Origin: Arcicella rigui
GTDB lineage: Bacteria > Bacteroidota > Bacteroidia > Cytophagales > Spirosomataceae
Length of the DNA stretch: 64,000 nucleotides
Assembly: GCF_034929435.1 (NCBI RefSeq)
Contig: NZ_JAYFUM010000019.1
Coordinates: 81,956 to 145,955 of the forward strand
Reading direction: 5' to 3'
The position numbers and the translations under genes are program-made. Under the pieces are notes generated by a model. That model worked only from the letters and a program-made list of their open reading frames with translations, made no database searches and was not told where the DNA came from. Positions 1 to 7,849 of this stretch are shown here, in pieces (positions within the stretch are counted from its first letter, which is position 1; every line of letters begins with the position of its first letter).

Positions 1-180
1 AAAACTCAAAGAGTACTCCGTTTCGTTGGTATTGAGCCACTTAAAAAAATCACGAAGACCAGCCATCTCAGTTTGCTGAAATACTTGTAGAATGATATTA
101 TCGGCGACTTCATCACCAGTTTGTCGAAGTCTGTCCATTAATTCATTCGAAAACGAGCGAGTGGGTTTTATGGGGTTCAT
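1..180 (-). CDS. Partial N-terminus, possibly MpaB/DUF2236-family oxygenase
   Basis: The reverse strand from 180 is open to the window edge and gives 60 residues, starting MNPIKPTRSFSNELMDRLRQ and continuing TGDEVADNIILQVFQQ. The 'DELMDxxRxxGDxxAD' style of opening resembles Bacteroidota oxygenases of the DUF2236/MpaB (latex-clearing-like haem) family, but the histidines that would decide it lie outside the window. The ATG at 180 is followed upstream by low-complexity intergenic repeats, so the start is credible. The family call is from memory of similar N-termini and is weak. That a real gene enters the window here is more secure. Confidence 0.45.
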   Translation of the reverse strand, partial: MNPIKPTRSFSNELMDRLRQTGDEVADNIILQVFQQTEMAGLRDFFKWLNTNETEYSLSF

Positions 181-186
181 TTTTTG

Positions 187-402
187 GGGACTTTAGGATT
201 TTGGACTTTAAGACTTTAGGATTTTTGATTTTGGGATTTGATGACTTTAAGACCTTGGGACTTTAAGATTTTATGATTTTGGACTTTATGAATTGTATTA
301 AAGAAAACACAGGGATTAAGTAAATGTTTAGATATCTCAAGAATCTTAATTCTCAAAGCTCTAAAGTCTTCAAGTCCTAAAGTCCTCAAATCCTAAAGTC
401 CA
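187..402. repeat. GACTTTAGG word repeats arranged head-on
   Basis: Positions 187-290 hold about ten degenerate copies of a 9-11 base word (GGACTTTAGGATTTT and variants). Positions 361-402 hold the same word in reverse complement (CCTAAAGTC). The two blocks could fold into a long imperfect hairpin. The same words recur at 13203-13280 and 23916-24109. No open frame is supported here. It resembles short tandemly repeated intergenic families known from other bacteria. Confidence 0.8.
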
Positions 403-563
403 GAAAAATTCTCTTTAAGCTAACCCACCATTTCCTTTAAATTTCCATCTTATCTTTAGAAAACAAAATATTTGCTTTATTACGAGAATGGGGATTTTTA
501 CAAAAAAAACTTAAACATTTTTTTGATTCCAAAACTCCGAATCGCTACGGTGAACCGTTCTCA

Positions 564-1121
564 ATGCAGCACACTGAAATTATGCCTGATAAACTTTCAT
601 CATATATTGAACAATTTCAAAAAGGGAATCCTCTTGTTTTCGAGAAGATTTACCAAGCGATGTCTCCAAAAATGTTTGGTGTTTGTTTGCGATATGCCGC
701 TGACAAAGAACAAGCAAAGGACATTTTACAAGAAAGTTTTATCAAAGTTTATCATCAACTCAAAAATTTTAGACACGAAGGTTCTTTTGAAGGATGGGTC
801 AAAAAAATCGTAGTCAATACCGCTTTAGAGTATTTCAGAAGTAAAGCAAAGTGGAAAATTGAGACGATTGAAGACAACGACGAGGTTTACGAAATAGAAA
901 GCGAAGACGATATTGTAGGCTACCTGAGTAAGCAAGAAATTTTACTGATGATTCAAGAACTACCGCCTTCTTATAGATTAGTGTTCAATTTATATGTTTT
1001 TGAAGGATTGAAACACAAAGAAATTGCCGAGCAATTAGGCATTGGCGAAGGTACTTCAAAGTCGAATTTGGCAGATGCCAGAAGAATTTTACAGAAAAAA
1101 TTATCAGGAGTAACGAAATAA
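564..1121 (+). CDS. ECF-type RNA polymerase sigma factor
   Basis: A 185-residue sigma-70 family protein of the extracytoplasmic-function class. Region 2 spans about residues 15-90 (RYAADKEQAKDILQESF, then a conserved KNF..EGSFEGWVKKI stretch). Region 4 spans about 125-180 (LPPSYRLVFNLYVFEG, then the HKEIAEQLGIGEGTSKSNL helix-turn-helix). Its length is usual for the family. The next gene starts only 5 bases after the stop and encodes a membrane-anchored protein, so the two are very likely co-transcribed and functionally coupled. The target regulon cannot be read from the window. An alternative ATG seven codons in (MPDKLS) is possible. Confidence 0.93.
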   Translation: MQHTEIMPDKLSSYIEQFQKGNPLVFEKIYQAMSPKMFGVCLRYAADKEQAKDILQESFIKVYHQLKNFRHEGSFEGWVKKIVVNTALEYFRSKAKWKIETIEDNDEVYEIESEDDIVGYLSKQEILLMIQELPPSYRLVFNLYVFEGLKHKEIAEQLGIGEGTSKSNLADARRILQKKLSGVTK

Positions 1122-1126
1122 AGACA

Positions 1127-2578
1127 ATGGAAAATAACGAAGAACATACTTTAGATAGCTTTTTTAAAAAGTCGCTTGAAAATCAAGATTTTATTCCACC
1201 CGCAAATCTTTGGGAAAATATTGCTGCTGAGACAATTCAAAAAGAAAATAAAAAAATAAAACCTATGATAAAGTACCTCTTTTTTACCGCAGGATTTTTG
1301 CTGATTTCCGCTTTAATATTTTTGGGAATCAATAAATCGACTTTTGTAGAAGCAAATCATATTGCTCAGAAGGCTGAAATTGTGTCAAGCACAAGTATTT
1401 CAAACAAGCCACAGTCAATATTAAAGAAAGAAAATATCAGCCAACAAAATCCATTAAATGAAACTCAAAAACCGATAAGTATTGAAGTACCGACTTTTTC
1501 AAAAGCAAAACCAACTGAGCCAAAAGGTATAAAACCAATAAATGATGAAAAGCTCAGTAATGAAGCTTATTCGTCATCAGCAATACTTGAACAAGAACCT
1601 AAAAGTAGTAATGTAAAACTCAAGGAAATAAAGCATAAAGATTTAATATTGAGAGATTTATCAGCTATTTTTAAAGAAAAACTAACTAATAAAGTTCGAC
1701 CAATTGATACGCTAAATGATGAAATTTTTGAAGAAGAATCTGAAAAGAAAGGCTCAAAATTTAGTTTAAAGCATCCAATTATTAGTTTTGACTATGGTTT
1801 GATGACGAATGATGTTACTTATAAATCTGACAATTACTCTCCGAAAACGGCTATTTACCCTGATAAAAGCTCAAGTACAGGTTTAAGGGCAAGTATTGCA
1901 TGGAAGATTTCTGAAAAATCAAGAATGGGAATTAGTCTGGGCTACAACCGCTATAATCTTGGCGAACCTTATGTCAGTTTACCTGCATGGAGTAGTGCTT
2001 TAGGAATTCAGACAGCTACCTATAATATCAAAAATGCAACACCTTATTATAGTACTGTGATGGCATTGGGTACGGTAAATATTCCAGTGGAAAAATTTGA
2101 AGGTTTACCAACAAAAAAACCAAACCAATTAGATAGTACCCGACAAATGATTGCTTTGGATAATCATCGAATGACTACGATAAATCTTGCTATTAGCACC
2201 CAGCATGATGTTGTCAGTTTACAAAGTAAAAAGAGCAAGTACTTAAACTTAAAAATATACAGTATTGCAGATTTTAGTTTTCAGCGACAAATCACGTATC
2301 AGTATGCTGGTACAGATGCACTTTCATTACTGTCATCTTCATCTCAAGTGGCACTAAAGGGAAGAATCACTTATGAAAGTAAGCATCTTGAAAATGCCTC
2401 TGATTTTATATTTGGCGTAAGGGTAGGCGTAGGTTTACGTTGGCAGTTCTCTCCAACTTTGGGTTTTCATGTAGAAGGCACTACACAAAATTCCTTTAAT
2501 TCATGGGTGAAAAACCAAGAAGTAAATACTTATTTAAGAAACAACGGGATTAATTTGGGGATAAATCTTAGTTTGTAG
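1127..2578 (+). CDS. Membrane-anchored protein with beta-barrel-like C-terminus, partner of the sigma factor
   Basis: 483 residues. Residues 1-45 are cytoplasmic in style (SFFKKSLENQDFIPPANLWENI, a motif common at the N-terminus of Bacteroidota proteins encoded after ECF sigma factors). One transmembrane helix follows at about 47-67 (YLFFTAGFLLISALIFLGI). After it comes a low-complexity Ser/Lys/Pro linker to about 200, then a segment rich in alternating aromatic/polar strands ending GINLGINLSL, like an outer-membrane barrel. It has no signal peptide. It starts 5 bases after the sigma gene. A plausible role is anti-sigma or envelope sensing, which is inference. The N-terminus lacks a recognisable zinc anti-sigma motif (HxxxCxxC). 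Confidence 0.7.
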   Translation: MENNEEHTLDSFFKKSLENQDFIPPANLWENIAAETIQKENKKIKPMIKYLFFTAGFLLISALIFLGINKSTFVEANHIAQKAEIVSSTSISNKPQSILKKENISQQNPLNETQKPISIEVPTFSKAKPTEPKGIKPINDEKLSNEAYSSSAILEQEPKSSNVKLKEIKHKDLILRDLSAIFKEKLTNKVRPIDTLNDEIFEEESEKKGSKFSLKHPIISFDYGLMTNDVTYKSDNYSPKTAIYPDKSSSTGLRASIAWKISEKSRMGISLGYNRYNLGEPYVSLPAWSSALGIQTATYNIKNATPYYSTVMALGTVNIPVEKFEGLPTKKPNQLDSTRQMIALDNHRMTTINLAISTQHDVVSLQSKKSKYLNLKIYSIADFSFQRQITYQYAGTDALSLLSSSSQVALKGRITYESKHLENASDFIFGVRVGVGLRWQFSPTLGFHVEGTTQNSFNSWVKNQEVNTYLRNNGINLGINLSL

Positions 2579-2595
2579 GAAGGGACATAAACAAA

Positions 2596-2626
2596 AAAAG
2601 TCTTATTTGTTAAGGATAAGACTTTT
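2596..2626. terminator. Bidirectional hairpin terminator
   Basis: AAAAGTCTTAT (2596-2606) pairs perfectly with ATAAGACTTTT (2616-2626) around a 9-base loop. A-rich and T-rich flanks on the two sides let it serve both the sigma/barrel operon on the plus strand and the tRNA-Ser on the minus strand, which converge here. Confidence 0.8.
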
Positions 2627-2634
2627 AGTTTTTG

Positions 2635-2719
2635 TAGAGAGTGAGGGATTCGAACCCCCGGACCTGTTACAGTCAACAGTTTTCAAGACTGCCGCAATCG
2701 ACCACTCTGCCAACTCTCT
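2635..2719 (-). tRNA. tRNA-Ser (anticodon TGA)
   Basis: Read on the minus strand, the acceptor AGAGAGT (5') pairs with ACTCTCT (3'). A D-arm with GGCAGAGTGGTCGA, an anticodon loop CTTGAAA (anticodon TGA), a long class-II variable arm (CTGTTGACTGTAACAGGT) and a T-loop GGTTCGAATCC follow. The long variable arm and TGA anticodon identify serine. CCA is not encoded. A matched promoter lies just upstream at 2735-2765. Confidence 0.96.
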
Positions 2720-2734
2720 TCGTTTTTGATGATG

Positions 2735-2765
2735 CAAAATTAGTACTTTCATTCTTGTTCTGCAA
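2735..2765 (-). promoter_or_regulatory. Bacteroidota sigma-A promoter of tRNA-Ser
   Basis: On the minus strand there is a -33 TTG (2763-2765), a 20-base spacer and a -7 TAATTTTG (2735-2742), fitting the Bacteroidota consensus TTG-N19/20-TAnnTTTG. The -7 box lies 16 bases before the mature tRNA 5' end. The block TACTAATTTTGCATC is identical in front of tRNA-Thr at 32.1 kb, with the same spacing. Confidence 0.85.
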
Positions 2766-3127
2766 CTTTCTCGCAAAAAAAAATCAAAAATCTCTAAAAG
2801 TTTTTTGTCAATGCTTGATTTTCAGTAAGATAATTTTCAAAAAAAATAGGCTTTGTTTTTGTGAAAATACTTCTTTGGCTCGTTTAAATGGCTATTTGTG
2901 AAAAATTCCCTCTTATTTTCTGATTAGTATTTTAGAAAATTCATTCCTAAACATGATTTTATTATCTGTTTGGGTTAAATGATTGTTAAGATTTGTAGAA
3001 GGATTATTTCCAACAAGAGAGAATTACTCTTCAATGAGGATTCTGAGCAATTTTCTATCCTTTTATACTCTTTATTCTAAAACTTTTGTCGTAAATTGTC
3101 ACCTATTTTAGTTTGATAAAAAAGTAT
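2766..3127. other. Intergenic, no gene seen
   Basis: AT-rich sequence between the divergent tRNA-Ser and PBP1A genes. I see no coding frame and no clear TAnnTTTG promoter for the PBP gene, which presumably starts in this stretch. Confidence 0.5.
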
Positions 3128-5722
3128 ATGACGGATATGATAAAACAACTTATTCAAAATCTTAGTATTACCTTACGTTCTGTTCTTGTGAAGACGATGC
3201 ACCAACTTTGGCTTCTACTCGACAAATTGTTGGTATTGATATTAGGAGAAGAGAAAGTAGCTAATTTTTACAAAAGTCTTGATAACCTAAAGGCTTATCT
3301 TTCAAATGTCAAACAAAGTATCGACCAAAGCTTCGATAAAGAATCTGCCTACTATCGTCCTATTAAAACTCTTTGGAAATCTTTTGCATGGACAGTTTTT
3401 GCAGGAGTATTTTATTTATTCTGTATTCAAACTAACTTTTTGTGGCTGACGGGCGAAATGCCTTCGGTAGGTGAACTTCAAAATCCTAAGCTGTCGCAAT
3501 CTTCTGAAATCTATTCAGAAGATGGTGTTTTAATGGGAAAATTTTTCCAAGAAAACCGTACCCCTGTAAAAAACTATAAAGACCTTTCTCCTTACTTAGT
3601 TAAAGCTTTAGTGGCTACTGAGGATGCTCGTTTTTATCAACATTCTGGTATTGATTTCAAAGCTACTTTTGGTGTAGTTGCTGGTATTTTAAGAGGAGCA
3701 AGCGAACGTGGTGGAGGAAGTACTATTACGCAACAATTAGCCAAAAATTTATTTAAAACCCGTAAAAAACAAGGCATTTCTAAAAAAGGTCTTTTTGGTT
3801 ATGTACCTGTTTTAGGAAAATTTGTCATCAAAACAAAAGAGTGGCTAACGGCTATCAAACTGGAGCGTTATTATACAAAAGAAGAAATCATTCTTTGGTA
3901 CTTAAATACAGTGGATTTTGGAAGTAATTCTTTTGGTATTAAAGTAGCCGCCAAAACATATTTCAATACTTCGCCAGACAGTCTGAATGTGCAAGAAGCT
4001 GCTGTGTTGGTAGGGATGCAAAAAGCTACAAGTACTTATAACCCAAGAAGAAATTACGAGAAATCTTTAAAAAGAAGAAATACGGTACTTTCGCAAATGG
4101 TAAAGTATGGATATTTAGGAAAGGTTGAATTTGATTCATTATCAAAATTACCGATTGCCCTAAAAGTGAATGAAGAGTCGCCTTATGATGGTTCAAGTAA
4201 TTATTTCAAAACAGCCTTGGCAAAGGCACTTCGTGAGTGGGCTGATACCAGCGATGTAGATTTGGATTTGTACAGAGATGGTTTGAAAATTATTACAACG
4301 ATTGATTCAAGAATGCAGGTTTATGCCGAAGCTTCTGTACAAGAAGGAATGCGTTCTTTACAACAAACTTTTGATAATCACTGGTCGGGTAAAAATCCTT
4401 GGACAGACGAAAAAGGAAATGAAATTCCCGGATTCATTGATACCGTAGCCAAAAGAACAAGCTATTATAAAGCATTAGCAGCTAAATATAAAAATAACCA
4501 AGACTCCATTTGGTATTACATGAAAAATGTAAAACGTAAAATGTGGGTGTATTCAAGAAATGGCTCTGGTGAAGAACAAATGACCATGAGTGCCTATGAC
4601 TCTATCGCTTATTACAAAAAGTTCTTGCAAGCGGGTATGATGAGTATGGACCCTTTTACAGGCCATATCAAAGCTTGGGTAGGTGGTTTAGATTTCCAGT
4701 ACTTCAAATACGACCATGTTAATCAAGGGCGTCGTCAGCCGGGTTCTACTTTCAAGCCTTTTGTTTATACTACGGCTATTGATGGACCAAAAGATATGTC
4801 GCCTTGTACACAAATTACCGACGAACCATTTGAGATAGAAGTAGAAGAAAAAGGTGAGAAAAAAATCTGGCGACCGCACAATGCCGATGGGCGATATTCG
4901 TATGCAAGAATGTCGTTGCGACGTGCAATGGCTCGCTCGATTAACTCTTGTGCCGCCAAACTTACTGCTGATGTTGGTGCAGACTCTGTGGTGTATTATG
5001 CTAAAAAAATGGGAATCAAAAGTCCTTTGTCGGCTGTGCCTTCAATTGGTTTAGGTTCAAAAGACGTTACTTTATTTGAAATGGTAGGAGCTTATGGCTG
5101 TTTCTTGAATGAAGGAATGTACACACAGCCAATGTTGGTAGTAGAAATTCGTGACAGAAACGGTAAAACAATTCATACTTTTGAACCCGAACGTCATCAA
5201 GCAATTAGAAAAGAATCTGCTTTATTGATGCGATATATGCTTGAAGGTGGTTTAGAAGAACAAGGAGGAACATCACAGAATTTATGGTCGTTCAAGGATT
5301 TATTTGATGGAAAAGACCGTTACAAATCTCGTTTTGCAGGAAAAACTGGTACTACTTCAAACCATTCAGATGGCTGGTATATGGGGCTAACCAGTAATTT
5401 AGTAACGGGTACTTGGGTAGGTGGCGACGACCGTTCGATTCACTTCCGAAGTGGGGCTTATGGGGAAGGCTCGAAAACTGCCTTGCCACTGTTTGGGCGA
5501 TATATGTCTAAAATTGTCAAAGACCCTACGCTGGAGGCTTACCATCCTGTACCGTTTGAAAAGCTCGACCCTAAACGGATTAGCAAACCGTTTAACTGTA
5601 CTGCTGCGTATGTACCTTCAACAGATTCAACAAGTAATGATAGTTCTTATGTAGGTTCGGATTCATTGGCACCGGTTCGTCCTTCTTTTGAGAGCAAACC
5701 AGATTCTTCTGGTATCAATTAA
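3128..5722 (+). CDS. Penicillin-binding protein 1A (bifunctional transglycosylase/transpeptidase)
   Basis: Class A PBP that polymerises lipid-II glycan and cross-links peptides at the inner-membrane outer face. About 75 cytoplasmic residues precede a transmembrane helix (residues about 83-105). The GT51 domain follows, with catalytic Glu165 in ATEDARFYQHSGID and the GGGSTITQQLAKN motif at about 195-207. The transpeptidase domain has Ser540 in QPGSTFKP (SxxK), SIN near 603 (SxN) and KTGT at 739-742. It ends in a Ser-rich tail. I chose the ATG at 3128; a TTG five codons earlier (3113) and an ATG at 3137 are also in frame. The N-terminal cytoplasmic extension is longer than in most PBP1A. A strong terminator follows the stop. 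Confidence 0.95.
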   Translation: MTDMIKQLIQNLSITLRSVLVKTMHQLWLLLDKLLVLILGEEKVANFYKSLDNLKAYLSNVKQSIDQSFDKESAYYRPIKTLWKSFAWTVFAGVFYLFCIQTNFLWLTGEMPSVGELQNPKLSQSSEIYSEDGVLMGKFFQENRTPVKNYKDLSPYLVKALVATEDARFYQHSGIDFKATFGVVAGILRGASERGGGSTITQQLAKNLFKTRKKQGISKKGLFGYVPVLGKFVIKTKEWLTAIKLERYYTKEEIILWYLNTVDFGSNSFGIKVAAKTYFNTSPDSLNVQEAAVLVGMQKATSTYNPRRNYEKSLKRRNTVLSQMVKYGYLGKVEFDSLSKLPIALKVNEESPYDGSSNYFKTALAKALREWADTSDVDLDLYRDGLKIITTIDSRMQVYAEASVQEGMRSLQQTFDNHWSGKNPWTDEKGNEIPGFIDTVAKRTSYYKALAAKYKNNQDSIWYYMKNVKRKMWVYSRNGSGEEQMTMSAYDSIAYYKKFLQAGMMSMDPFTGHIKAWVGGLDFQYFKYDHVNQGRRQPGSTFKPFVYTTAIDGPKDMSPCTQITDEPFEIEVEEKGEKKIWRPHNADGRYSYARMSLRRAMARSINSCAAKLTADVGADSVVYYAKKMGIKSPLSAVPSIGLGSKDVTLFEMVGAYGCFLNEGMYTQPMLVVEIRDRNGKTIHTFEPERHQAIRKESALLMRYMLEGGLEEQGGTSQNLWSFKDLFDGKDRYKSRFAGKTGTTSNHSDGWYMGLTSNLVTGTWVGGDDRSIHFRSGAYGEGSKTALPLFGRYMSKIVKDPTLEAYHPVPFEKLDPKRISKPFNCTAAYVPSTDSTSNDSSYVGSDSLAPVRPSFESKPDSSGIN

Positions 5723-5733
5723 TGATAATACTT

Positions 5734-5764
5734 ACGTCAATCTCATACGAGATTGACGTTTTAA
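5734..5764 (+). terminator. Rho-independent terminator of PBP1A
   Basis: ACGTCAATCTC (5734-5744), loop ATAC, GAGATTGACGT (5749-5759), then a T-rich tail. The 11-bp stem is perfect, and it lies 12 bases after the PBP stop and before hemF. Confidence 0.9.
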
Positions 5765-5776
5765 TAATTACCAAAA

Positions 5777-6676
5777 ATGATTATGACTAAAGAAAACATT
5801 TCTACTTACTTTCAAGGTTTGCAAGATGATATTTGCAAAGCTTTAGAAAGTGCAGATGGAAAGGCAACTTTTCATGAAGATAACTGGCAACGTGAAGGCG
5901 GTGGCGGTGGCAGAAGCCGTGTGATTCAAGGTGGAAATGTAATTGAAAAAGGCGGTGTAATGTTTTCGGCTGTTTGGGGCGACCTTCACGAAAAAATGCT
6001 GGCTTCGATGGGACTTACCGAAAAAGTAGATTTTTTTGCTACGGGTGTTTCTATCGTTATTCACCCTAATAGCCCTAAAGTACCCATTATTCACATGAAT
6101 GTTCGTTACTTCCAGATGTCGAACGGTACTTATTGGTTTGGTGGAGGTATAGACCTTACGCCGCATTATGTAGTAGAGGAAGATGCTGTTTGGTTTCATC
6201 AATACCTCAAAAAAGTTTGTGATGAACACGACGAAACGTATTATCCAAAATTCAAAACTTGGGCTGATGATTACTTCTTCAATACACATCGTAATGAAAC
6301 TCGTGGTATTGGGGGAATATTTTTTGATTATCAAAAACCCCATGAAAACAGAAATAAAGAAGATTTATTCGCTTTTGTAAAATCAGTAGGAGAGGCTTTT
6401 GCCCCCATTTATACTCATTTTATGAATAAGAATAAAGATTTGCCTTTTACCGAGACTGAGAAAACATTCCAAATGCTTCGTCGTGGACGTTATGTAGAAT
6501 TTAATTTGGTACATGACAGAGGTACAAAATTTGGCTTGGAAACTAACGGTAGAACGGAGTCAATCCTGATGTCGATGCCACCGATGGCTCAGTGGGTTTA
6601 TGATTATAAAGCCGAGAAAGACTCAGAAGAAGCGAAAACTTTAGGGCTATTACGAAAAGGAATTAATTGGGTTTAG
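5777..6676 (+). CDS. hemF: Oxygen-dependent coproporphyrinogen III oxidase
   Basis: Converts coproporphyrinogen III to protoporphyrinogen IX by two oxidative decarboxylations, using O2, in haem biosynthesis. It is recognised from the HemF signature HMNVRYFQMSNGTYWFGGG followed by IDLTPHYV at about residues 97-125, the GGGGGRSRV loop near 42-50, GIGGIFFDYQ at about 177-186 and RRGRYVEFNLVHDRGTKFGL near 235-255. 299 residues matches the family length. The first ATG (5777) has a second in-frame ATG two codons later (5783) that could be the true start. The gene stands alone between two terminators, and its stop codon lies inside the downstream terminator stem. Confidence 0.97.
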   Translation: MIMTKENISTYFQGLQDDICKALESADGKATFHEDNWQREGGGGGRSRVIQGGNVIEKGGVMFSAVWGDLHEKMLASMGLTEKVDFFATGVSIVIHPNSPKVPIIHMNVRYFQMSNGTYWFGGGIDLTPHYVVEEDAVWFHQYLKKVCDEHDETYYPKFKTWADDYFFNTHRNETRGIGGIFFDYQKPHENRNKEDLFAFVKSVGEAFAPIYTHFMNKNKDLPFTETEKTFQMLRRGRYVEFNLVHDRGTKFGLETNGRTESILMSMPPMAQWVYDYKAEKDSEEAKTLGLLRKGINWV

Positions 6677-6698
6677 AGGATTTCTCTAAACCTTTTTT
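6670..6698 (+). terminator. Terminator overlapping the hemF stop codon
   Basis: GGTTTAGAG (6670-6678), loop GATTT, CTCTAAACC (6684-6692), then TTTTTTAT. The hemF TAG stop sits inside the 5' stem arm. The convergent XRE gene ends at 6697, so the hairpin also separates the two genes. Confidence 0.9.
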
Positions 6699-7146
6699 AT
6701 TTTTTAGTACTTAGTTTTTCTTCCAGCAACAAAATCTGAATCTGTAAAGATTTTATTTCAGAGCTTTTGCTTTCCAATAATTGTTTCAATAATTGTAGTT
6801 GCACTTCCAAACCTTCTACTTGTTGATGAAGTAATTTATTATGAAACTCCAATTGCTTGATAGGAGTACTCAAATCATTATCGTTTGTAGCAAGTTTTTT
6901 TTCTTCCTGACTTTGTTTTAATTCTTCTACCGAAATAACAGAAAAGTCGAGGTTTTGTAAATTATCAAGGTTGATACCGAAATGAAGGCAAATCGCCTCA
7001 CAAACATCCAAAGAAGGGAAAGTATGACCATTTTCATAATCAGACAAAGCACTCTTGCTCACATTTAGGATTTTCCCTAAAGCTTCTAAAGTCAACTTAT
7101 TTCTTTTTCTCAGAATTCTGAGATTGGCACTAAACTTACTTTCCAT
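6697..7146 (-). CDS. XRE-family DNA-binding regulator with C-terminal coiled coil
   Basis: 149 residues. An HTH_3/Cro-C1 domain occupies residues 5-62 (LRILRKRNKLTLEALGKILNVSKSALSDYENG), with the recognition helix at about 30-40. The C-terminal half (about 90-146) is a Leu/Gln/Glu-rich heptad pattern ending LQIQILLLEEKLSTKK, a likely dimerising coiled coil. There is no ligand-binding domain and the target is unknown. It is convergent with hemF and is transcribed away from the 7348-7758 gene's 3' end. Similar small XRE-plus-zipper regulators are common in this phylum. Confidence 0.88.
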   Translation of the reverse strand: MESKFSANLRILRKRNKLTLEALGKILNVSKSALSDYENGHTFPSLDVCEAICLHFGINLDNLQNLDFSVISVEELKQSQEEKKLATNDNDLSTPIKQLEFHNKLLHQQVEGLEVQLQLLKQLLESKSSEIKSLQIQILLLEEKLSTKK

Positions 7147-7239
7147 TCAATCTTGTGTATTTATATCGCAATTTAATTATTTATTGAATTCAAGAAATTC
7201 ATTTTATCAACCAAGCCGATAATGATATTAAAACCAGAA

Positions 7240-7269
7240 AGGTCTCCGCAAAACCTTTCGCAGAGACCT
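7240..7269. repeat. Intergenic palindrome (GGTCTC hairpin)
   Basis: AGGTCTCCGC (7240-7249) pairs with GCAGAGACCT (7260-7269), one mismatch, around a loop AAAACCTTTC. It lies between two minus-strand genes and may end transcription from 7348-7758. There is no clear T-run on either side, so a repeat-family palindrome is as likely. Confidence 0.5.
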
Positions 7270-7347
7270 CATGGATATTCTTTTAATCAAATAAATGAAT
7301 TGTAAAATCTCATTCAATTAAGTGCTATCAGACTCAACAAGTATGGC

Positions 7348-7758
7348 TTACTCAGCATCTGCCGACCATACAATTTTTTTCTTTTTACCCACTACTAAAA
7401 CTACACGAGTAGGGCTTGGTAAAAGTAATAATCTTGCATTGGCAATTGGGTTTTCTTCTAATTCTACTTCTACGCCAGCATCCGCACCTACTTCTATTCC
7501 GCCGTCGCTGGTTTCTTTGAAAGAGCGTGCCAAATAAGCTGTTGGTAACAACACATCAGATTCTGGGCAATACTCTTTGTGAATTACTTGAAGAATATTT
7601 TCTAAATAATCACCGTATTTATCATTAAAATCGTCTTCTAAATCGTGAAGTGCTTCTTCTACATCGTCATAATCACGGTGGTCGTAGCCCATTTGGCTTA
7701 ACGCAATTCTTTTTTCAAACAAAGAAAGAAGCTCTTTATCAAGTTCTTGAATATTCAT
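7348..7758 (-). CDS. Conserved acidic hypothetical protein
   Basis: 136 residues from the ATG at 7758 (MNIQELDKELLSLFEKRIALSQ). A longer frame to 7818 would need an upstream start that runs through an AT-rich promoter-like stretch, so I rejected it. The N-terminal half is helical and acidic (DYDDVEEALHDLEDDFNDKYGDYLENIL). The middle contains LLPTAYLARSF, and the C-terminus is beta-rich, with ARLLLLPSPTRVVLVVGKKKK. There is no signal peptide or membrane segment, so it is probably cytosolic. It is on the same strand as menC, 91 bases downstream. I do not recognise the family. Confidence 0.75.
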   Translation of the reverse strand: MNIQELDKELLSLFEKRIALSQMGYDHRDYDDVEEALHDLEDDFNDKYGDYLENILQVIHKEYCPESDVLLPTAYLARSFKETSDGGIEVGADAGVEVELEENPIANARLLLLPSPTRVVLVVGKKKKIVWSADAE

Positions 7759-7849
7759 TGAATTAAATTTTGTAATTAAGAATGATACAAAATTGCAAAG
7801 TCCTGACTTGAATCTCAAATTTATCTTTAAAAATTTCTTACAGAATAAA

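Noticed and set aside
472..813. 113-codon frame overlapping the sigma-factor gene
   Set aside because: Lacks any domain and overlaps the clear sigma-70 regions of the frame from 564.
2641..2901. 86-codon frame across tRNA-Ser
   Set aside because: Its first part is the tRNA read in sense; this is a well-known type of false gene call.
5843..6343. 166-codon minus-strand frame in hemF
   Set aside because: Antisense shadow of a fully recognisable HemF, with no family signal of its own.
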